From contig NZ_JAOYTH010000011.1 of assembly GCF_025847205.1 (NCBI RefSeq), forward strand, positions 206,890 through 270,889: a DNA stretch of 64,000 bases. The letters are read 5' to 3'. A program made the translations under genes and the position numbers. The notes under the pieces were generated by a model, which saw only the letters and a list, made by a program, of their open reading frames with translations, was not told the DNA's origin and ran no database searches. Within the stretch, counting starts at the first letter, position 1. Each line of letters opens with the position of its first letter. Positions 58,724 through 64,000 of this stretch are shown here, piece by piece. The stretch comes from Pararhizobium sp. YC-54 (GTDB taxonomy: Bacteria; Pseudomonadota; Alphaproteobacteria; Rhizobiales; Rhizobiaceae).

Positions 58724-59107
58724 CTATTGCGGCCGCTCGCAAACCGCCGACAGCTTGTTGCCATCGGGATCGCGGACATAGGCTGCATAAAAATGGGCGT
58801 GAAACGGCCGCAAGCCCGGCGCGCCCTCGTCGGTGCCGCCATGGGCAAGTGCGGCCTCATAGAATGAGTCGACCATGGCGCGGCTTTCCGCATCGAGCGC
58901 GACCATCGACCCGTTGCCGATCGTCGCGGCATTGCGGTCATAGGGCGTGACGACCCAGAGCCGGCAGCGCGTGTCGTTTTCAGCGCCATAGCCGATCTCG
59001 ACATCGTCCTGCTTGCGGCGTTTCAACCCAAGCGGCGCCAGCGCCGCGTCATAGAACAGCTGCGCCCGGCCAAGATCATTGCTGCCGATGGTCACGTAGA
59101 GAAGCAT
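58724..59107 (-). CDS. VOC (glyoxalase-fold) family protein
   Basis: A 127-residue vicinal oxygen chelate-fold protein with the paired beta-alpha-beta-beta-beta halves: MLLYVTIGSNDLGRAQLFYD at the N-terminus and YAAYVRDPDGNKLSAVCE at the end. Metal-binding positions (His/Glu) are only partly evident (HAHFYAAYVRDPDGNKL). It may be a small hydrolase, resistance or lyase-type enzyme; the substrate is unknown. It starts three bases downstream of the rlmE stop and should be cotranscribed with ppx and rlmE. Confidence 0.87.
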   Translation of the reverse strand: MLLYVTIGSNDLGRAQLFYDAALAPLGLKRRKQDDVEIGYGAENDTRCRLWVVTPYDRNAATIGNGSMVALDAESRAMVDSFYEAALAHGGTDEGAPGLRPFHAHFYAAYVRDPDGNKLSAVCERPQ

Positions 59108-59110
59108 GGT

Positions 59111-59890
59111 TCACTCTGCCTCAACCGCGTCCCGCTCGTCCACCACATCCCGATCATCGATTTCGGTCTCGCTGTCGTAGAGCGAGCGGGCGCCGGGCTT
59201 GCGGCCCTTGAACCCTTTGGCGAGCAGGAACATCTCGACCGATTCGGCCCGCGACGCCGCCGGCTTCACATGGATGACCTGTTTGAAATTCTGCTTCAAA
59301 AGCGTCAAAAGCTCGCGCTCGGCACCGCCCTGGAAAGTCTTGGCGAGGAAATGTCCCCCCTCCGCCAAAACGTCGATGGCGAAATAGGCAGCGACTTCGC
59401 ACAGATGCATGGTGCGGATATGGTCGGTCTGGCGATGGCCGGTCGTCGGTGCGGCCATGTCGGAGAGCACCAGATCCGGCGTGCCGCCGAGCGCCGTCAT
59501 CAGCTTTTCCGGCGCCGTCGGGTCAAGGAAGTCCAGCTGCAGGATATGGACGCCCGCCAGCGGATCGAGCTCGAGAAAATCGATCGCAACGACCTTCGGC
59601 TCGGCGTCGGTCGAGTTGGTCACCTTGGCGGCGATCTGCGACCAGCTGCCGGGGGCAGCGCCCAGATCGATGATGCGCTTGGCGCCGGAAAGGATCTTGT
59701 GCTTCTCGTCGATCTCCAAAAGCTTGAACGCGGCGCGGGCGCGGTAGCCTTCGAGCTGCGCGCGCTGCACATAGGGATCGTTGATATGCCGCTCGATCCA
59801 GCGCCGCGACGACGCCTTCAGCTTGCCTTTTTTGACCTTCTGGCCAAGCTTGCGCCCGGTGCGGTTTCCGCCGATCGGGGGTTTGCTCAT
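59111..59890 (-). CDS. rlmE: 23S rRNA (uridine-2552-2'-O)-methyltransferase RlmE
   Basis: RlmE (RrmJ/FtsJ) methylates the ribose of U2552 in the A loop of 23S rRNA. The 259-residue protein has [15 protein letters not shown], AdoMet motif [18 protein letters not shown], the [11 protein letters not shown] block with the catalytic Asp, and the K in FLAKTFQGG; these fit the K-D-K-E tetrad. A basic N-terminus and an acidic C-terminal tail ([17 protein letters not shown]) extend the E. coli length of 209. The start overlaps the ppx stop by four bases (ATGA). Confidence 0.95.
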   Translation of the reverse strand: MSKPPIGGNRTGRKLGQKVKKGKLKASSRRWIERHINDPYVQRAQLEGYRARAAFKLLEIDEKHKILSGAKRIIDLGAAPGSWSQIAAKVTNSTDAEPKVVAIDFLELDPLAGVHILQLDFLDPTAPEKLMTALGGTPDLVLSDMAAPTTGHRQTDHIRTMHLCEVAAYFAIDVLAEGGHFLAKTFQGGAERELLTLLKQNFKQVIHVKPAASRAESVEMFLLAKGFKGRKPGARSLYDSETEIDDRDVVDERDAVEAE

Positions 59891-61485
59891 TGTGTATTTC
59901 CTTCTTGGGAACCATACGGGCCACGCACCGGCCGGCGGGCGCGGCCGCGCCGCCAGACGCCATCATCGGCCATCATGTCGGTCAAAAGCCCCTCGCGCAG
60001 GCCGCGATCGGCAACGCGCATGCGCTCCGATGGCCAGCGGCGGCGAATGGCCTCGAGAATGGCGCATCCGGCCAGAACCAGATCGGCCCGGTCCGGCCCG
60101 ATGCAGGGATTGGCGGCACGCGCGGTGAAATCCCAGGACAGGAGACGCGCCTGCATGGCCGAGACCTCGTCGTCCGACAGCCACAGACCATCGACCTTGC
60201 GGCGGTCATAGCGCGGCAGGTCGAGATGGACGCCAGCCAGCGTCGTTACCGTGCCCGAGGTGCCGATCAGGTGAAAACCATTCTCGTCGCCGGGATTTTC
60301 TAGCGTGTGGATGGCCGGGCAATCGAAATTGGACAACATGCCCTGAACTTCGAGCACCATGGCTTCAAAACTTGCCGGCGAGACATCCTGGCCGCCATGC
60401 CGTTCCGACAGCGTCACGACGCCGACCGGCAGCGATGTCCAGTGGGTGATGTGATTGGCAAGCCGGCTCGACCGGTTCTCGCCGATCTTGATGACGGCGA
60501 TTTCCGAGGAGCCGCCGCCGATGTCGAACAGCACCACCGATTTCGTTTCACGCCCGACCAGCGACGAGCAGCCGGAGACGGCAAGCCGGGCCTCGGTCTC
60601 GCGGTTGATGATCTCGAGTTCCAGGCCGGTCTCGGCCAGCACGCGCTCAAGGAAAGCCTCGCCGTTCTCGGCGGCGCGGGCAGCCTCGGTGGCGATCAGC
60701 CGGGTCTTGCGGATATCGCGGCTCTTCAGCTTGGCGGCGCAAACTTTCAGGGCCTCGATCGAGCGGTCCATCGCATCTGGCGACAGGCGGCCGGACGCGC
60801 CGAGCCCCTCGCCAAGCCGGACGATGCGCGAAAAGGCATCGACGACCCGGAACTGGCCGGGACGGGTCGGCTGCGCAATCAGAAGACGGCAATTGTTGGT
60901 GCCGAGATCGAGCGCCGCATAGAGCGGCGAGCCCGAATCAGACCCGTGCGCATATGCCTGGCCGCTGCCGCGCCGCTCATGACCGTGAGAGCCGGGCGAT
61001 GGCCTATCGTCCGCACGGGCACCGGAGGCCGTCGCCGCAGGCTGCGGCCGGACGGCATCGGCAGCCGGTCTCGGCTTGTCGCTGACGGCCAGCGGGCGTC
61101 CCTGCAGGCTGCGGCGCTGCCGGTGCTTCTTGCTGCGTTTCTGGCTGGAATTGTCTGCGCCTGGAGCACCAGCCGCCCTTTGAACGGCGGCATCGGCAAC
61201 CGTTCCGGACGCAGCAGACTGCTGTGCCTGGCCGGATTTGGAACGGCGCCTGCGTTTGCGCTTGCGCACCGGCTCTCCGGTGGCATCTGTCACTTCGGGA
61301 CGCCGTGTTTCTCCGTTGCCAACGGAGGAACTGGCATTCGCAGAGGCGTTGCGCGACGGTTTACCCCGTCTGCGCTTGCCCTTGCCGGAACGGGGCGGTG
61401 ACTGCCCGTCGTTGCGGCCTGCTGCCGACGCCCCGGAAACGGACGGCTGTTCGCCGCTGTCGGGGTCTCTCACGTGTCTGTCCAT
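59887..61485 (-). CDS. Ppx/GppA-family phosphatase with basic N-terminal extension
   Basis: The last 345 residues are an exopolyphosphatase/guanosine pentaphosphatase domain: [17 protein letters not shown] (from residue 188), [12 protein letters not shown] near 315, and [14 protein letters not shown] near 420. The first 187 residues are low-complexity and strongly basic ([33 protein letters not shown]), with no fold visible. Such an extension could bind polyphosphate or RNA, which is inference. The catalytic half should release phosphate from polyphosphate or convert pppGpp to ppGpp. It is coupled with rlmE. Confidence 0.9.
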   Translation of the reverse strand: MDRHVRDPDSGEQPSVSGASAAGRNDGQSPPRSGKGKRRRGKPSRNASANASSSVGNGETRRPEVTDATGEPVRKRKRRRRSKSGQAQQSAASGTVADAAVQRAAGAPGADNSSQKRSKKHRQRRSLQGRPLAVSDKPRPAADAVRPQPAATASGARADDRPSPGSHGHERRGSGQAYAHGSDSGSPLYAALDLGTNNCRLLIAQPTRPGQFRVVDAFSRIVRLGEGLGASGRLSPDAMDRSIEALKVCAAKLKSRDIRKTRLIATEAARAAENGEAFLERVLAETGLELEIINRETEARLAVSGCSSLVGRETKSVVLFDIGGGSSEIAVIKIGENRSSRLANHITHWTSLPVGVVTLSERHGGQDVSPASFEAMVLEVQGMLSNFDCPAIHTLENPGDENGFHLIGTSGTVTTLAGVHLDLPRYDRRKVDGLWLSDDEVSAMQARLLSWDFTARAANPCIGPDRADLVLAGCAILEAIRRRWPSERMRVADRGLREGLLTDMMADDGVWRRGRARRPVRGPYGSQEGNTQ

Positions 61486-61669
61486 TGCGCCGCGCGGAAC
61501 GATAGCCGCTCAAGGCGCTCTCTTGATTTTCGTTGAATGGACTTTACCAGTGCCACCCCAAATCGCCAAATTCTTTTTGCACACCGCCCGGGCCCAGCCG
61601 ATCGCGCACCTTTCACGGCCACCTCTCAAGAGTTTTTGCCCGGCGCTGCGGATTTTTTGCCAAAATCTA

Positions 61670-61697
61670 TTGCATCCCCCGATCTTTTGTTTATAAG
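61670..61697 (+). promoter_or_regulatory. candidate promoter of the tRNA-Gln gene
   Basis: TTGCAT (61670-61675) and TATAAG (61692-61697) are separated by 16 bases. They lie about 40 bases before the first tRNA base, a fitting distance for a stable RNA gene. Confidence 0.4.
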
Positions 61698-61738
61698 CCC
61701 GCCTCACCGGCTGGGCACAAACATCGCTCACGCAGTTT

Positions 61739-61812
61739 TGGGGAATAGGTTAACGGTAGACCCACGGACTCTGACTCCGTTAGTCCTGGTTCGAATCCAG
61801 GTTCCCCAGCCA
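61739..61812 (+). tRNA. tRNA-Gln (anticodon CUG)
   Basis: The 74-base gene folds as a cloverleaf: a 7-bp acceptor stem TGGGGAA/TTCCCCA with discriminator G, a D arm in TAGGTTAACGGTA, an anticodon stem ACGGA/TCCGT with loop CTCTGAC giving anticodon CTG, and a T arm with CCTGG, TTCGAAT and CCAGG. CCA is encoded at 61810-61812. CTG reads the glutamine codon CAG. An integrase gene begins 158 bases downstream, so the tRNA 3' end is the probable attachment site of an integrated element. Confidence 0.95.
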
Positions 61813-61970
61813 ATTCTCCCTAAAAGCCCTTAATTCCTTGATTTTCCAGTCGTGCCGGATCCCGTTTTGGCATCACTGGCGACCTGATGCCCAGAACTGG
61901 TGCCCAAAGGTGATGCCCAGGCGCTTAGCGCGTCGCGGCAGATCCCTCAGGCGAAGACAGGGTATTCGTC

Positions 61971-63796
61971 ATGGCCGTGCGCCACGAGGTCGAGAATCTG
62001 ATCCGCCGCGGAAACATCTTCTACTGGCGGCCGCGCATCCCCGCCGCATTCGTTCACTGCCGTCCGGGCAGCCGTCTTTCACTCAGCCTTCATTGTTCCG
62101 ACCATAGAAAGGCGCAGATCATCGGCCGGAAGCTCAATACACGGCTGGCCGAATTGAAGATGAATTCGAAGGACGTGATGACCACCAAGAAGCAGCTCCA
62201 GATCCTGTTAGAGCACGTGCGGGACCAAGAGCTCGAGAGGCTCGATGACATCAGCACGATGGCCAAGCGCAATGGCCGGGGCGGCGACGTCGTCGAGATG
62301 GAACTCGATCTCGAGGCTGGCTGGGCCTGTCAGCTCCTCGCAAAGTTCGGGACCCGCTCGGACCTCAGCCTCGAAGGCGACTGCCTCGGGCTCACCTACC
62401 TGCTCAAGAACGGCGTGCCTGCCTCGCATGTCGACGTGATCCGGGCAAACTATCTCGCCGAGCTCACGATTGCGCGCAGCGCCGGCTTCGAGGACGGCAT
62501 CCGGCGGTTGATCTACCAGTTTGATATTGCCGACACCGCCGTCAATCGCGAACGGGCGATGTCGAAAATGTTCGAAGGCCGTGCCGCAGCCCTGCTTGAC
62601 ATCGACGATCGACACGACCTCGTCGATCGGACCTTAAGCGAATTCACAGGTGGCGGCAGAGCGAACAAGTCCGTGGTCGAGGAGAAGCCCGTCGAGGTCG
62701 AACCAGTTGCCGCTTCCTCGTTGATGCTGGTCAAGGAGAGCAAGCCGGCACCGACGGCAACCGGATTCCCGCAGCCAGAGAAAATCGCCTACCTCGACCT
62801 CTCACCGCGCGTGGCGCCGAACGCCAAAACGGCAGCGGCTGAAACTCAAGGCGCAAGCCAGAGGGTCGTAGCCGTCGCAGATTTCGAGCAAGCATGCGAC
62901 AAGCTCATCGCGAACATGGGCGAAGAATGGACGACGGAAACGGGTCGAGATGCGATGGCGCTGGTTCGGATGTTCAAATCGGTGCTCATGGAACATGGCG
63001 TAGAGCATTCCGGACAGATCGAACAGTATCATATCGGGCTGCTGCGGCAGCACTTCAACGATATTCCAACCAACTGGGGCCGAAGCAGTCGGATGAGAAT
63101 CATGTCAGCGCCGGAACTTCGTGCGGAAGGCGAGAAACTGCGCAAGGCGGCTGACGCAGCGGGAACCAAGGCGAAAGTTGGTCTGGCCTCCACAACAATC
63201 CGCAAGCACTTCGGAAACTTGCAGCACTTCCTGAAGCATCTGAAAGGCCACGGGTTCGAAATCGAGAATTGGACATTCGAGGGTCTACGCCCGAGAAAGC
63301 CCAAAGCCGGAGACATCCGTCACCAGCAGTACAAACCGAAGCCGCAAGACATCGCTCCGATTTTCTCAAGTCCGATCTATACGGGCTCGCAGGATCATCT
63401 GCGGGGAAAACGACGGAAACCGGGCAAGCATGTCTTCCACGATTCGCTTTATTACCTGCCGATCCTGTTCACCTATCTGGGCCCCAGACGCAAAGAGTTC
63501 GCTGGCCTCGCAGTCGACGACATTGCGAAGGACGAGGACGGGTATGTCATCATCCTTCGCACGAATGGCATTAGACGGTTGAAGACCGCACAATCAAAGC
63601 GACTGCTACCCATGCCCGACGAAATGGTTCGATTGGGCTTCCTCGAATATTATCAGGCGATCAAGGGACTTGGATACGAAGCGCTCTTCCCGGATCTTTT
63701 CTCGGATAAGACGGAGAACGATCCGGGCAATCGTTTCTACGACACCTTCATCCCCGTCATGCGCGGCGCCCTTGGGGAAAAAATGTGGGAGCGATG
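61971..63796 (+). pseudogene. tyrosine recombinase/integrase, broken by an IS21-family element
   Basis: About 608 codons of a tRNA-linked site-specific integrase remain. The N-terminus (RGNIFYWRPRIPAAF, then SLSLHCSDHRKAQIIGRKLN) resembles the DUF6538-type start of large rhizobial integrases. A SAM-like core-binding region lies around residues 300-440, and the first catalytic arginine is visible in TYLGPRRKEFAGL. The coding sequence then meets IS DNA at about 63795-63797 and reads a foreign ending (CKFDPLGGVIGV-stop at 63845). The HxxR, His/Trp and Tyr catalytic parts are missing, so the protein should be inactive. Confidence 0.85.
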
Positions 63797-64000
63797 TGTT
63801 CCGGCGTGCAAATTTGACCCCCTTGGCGGGGTAATCGGCGTCTAATTTTGACCCCCCTCAGATTTCATCTGACCATCCGGCTTTAGCGGCGGATGGAGCG
63901 GGAGTTGAAGCGAGTGGATACGATTGCGCGTGTTCGACGGGCCTTCCATGTGCAGGGCTGGTCGGTGAAGAAGATCGTCCGGGAACTGCATGTGTCGCGC
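63797..64000 (+). mobile_element. IS21-family insertion sequence, left end (partial)
   Basis: The element enters the integrase gene at about 63795-63797 with TGTTCCGGCGTGCAAATTTG and continues past the window edge. Two related units, GTGCAAATTTGACCCCC (about 63806) and GTCTAATTTTGACCCCCC (about 63840), resemble the tandem transposase-binding repeats at IS21 ends. The transposase start follows at 63893. The right end and any target duplication lie outside the window. Confidence 0.85.
63893..64000 (+). CDS. istA: IstA-type transposase, N-terminus only
   Basis: The first 36 codons are visible, up to the right edge. The product begins MERELKRVDTIARVRRAFHV and contains the start of the IstA helix-turn-helix (GWSVKKIVRELHVSR), which binds the IS ends. 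IS21 elements encode IstA and the ATPase helper IstB, the latter expected downstream. The alternative GTG at 63914 (VDTIARVRR) cannot be excluded. Confidence 0.85.
   Translation, partial: MERELKRVDTIARVRRAFHVQGWSVKKIVRELHVSR

Overview
The window is high-GC DNA from an alphaproteobacterium, most likely a member of the Rhizobiaceae (Rhizobium/Agrobacterium/Allorhizobium group). Supporting signs are a hisS-hisZ-hisG cluster with the short HisG, an alphaproteobacterial groESL promoter with CIRCE, a DUF1127 protein, an LrhA/LsrB-type LysR protein, and many palindromic intergenic repeats resembling rhizobial mosaic elements. Almost all of it is core chromosome. The right edge turns into accessory DNA.

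Layout. 1-7.2 kb: start of pmbA/tldE, a Kef-type antiporter, a reverse-strand RNA-modification cluster (RluB-like pseudouridine synthase with a very long basic tail, rsmD, a patatin), divergent tadA, a GNAT enzyme and a lipoprotein. 7.3-15.6 kb: ileS, a DUF1902/HicA toxin-antitoxin pair, an orphan BrnA-like antitoxin, ribF, a HAD hydrolase and a coupled chromate module (rhodanese-ChrB fusion plus chrA). 15.6-20.2 kb: groES-groEL with CIRCE and a duplicated groEL 3' end, a PAS-like protein and an FAD reductase. 20.3-27.3 kb: GST, hisG-hisZ-hisS, an XRE regulator, a second PAS-like paralogue, a small membrane protein and tag. 27.5-34.8 kb: two L,D-transpeptidases, then glcF, glcE and glcD for glycolate oxidation with a divergent LysR gene. 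34.8-45.2 kb: DUF6880, DUF3422, an FCD-type GntR regulator, Nudix, PiT phosphate transporter, rsmE, gshA, DUF937 and TSUP. 45.3-51.8 kb: DUF1127 with a structured 3' region, a LysR regulator, the divergent katG/oxyR pair with an OxyR-type operator, and a Tat-type dienelactone hydrolase. 51.9-61.5 kb: bdhA-adc-patatin operon, MAPEG-like, LtrA, guaB, VOC, rlmE and ppx. 61.7-64 kb: tRNA-Gln(CUG), a tRNA-proximal integrase gene broken by the left end of an IS21-family element.

How the parts connect. Oxidative stress is prominent (oxyR/katG, gshA, YfcG-like GST, LrhA/LsrB-type regulator). Carbon handling includes glycolate oxidation (glcDEF) and ketone-body or polyhydroxybutyrate metabolism (bdhA-adc-patatin). 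A nearly identical 13-nt motif lies upstream of glcD and of the FCD regulator gene 4 kb away, which suggests a GlcC-like circuit. I did not find a clear new defence or mobile system. The best leads are the paralogous small PAS-like proteins, the shared glcD/FCD motif, the groEL 3' duplication, the structured RNA region after the DUF1127 gene, the paired 100-bp repeats around the PiT gene, and the broken tRNA-linked integrase at the right end.
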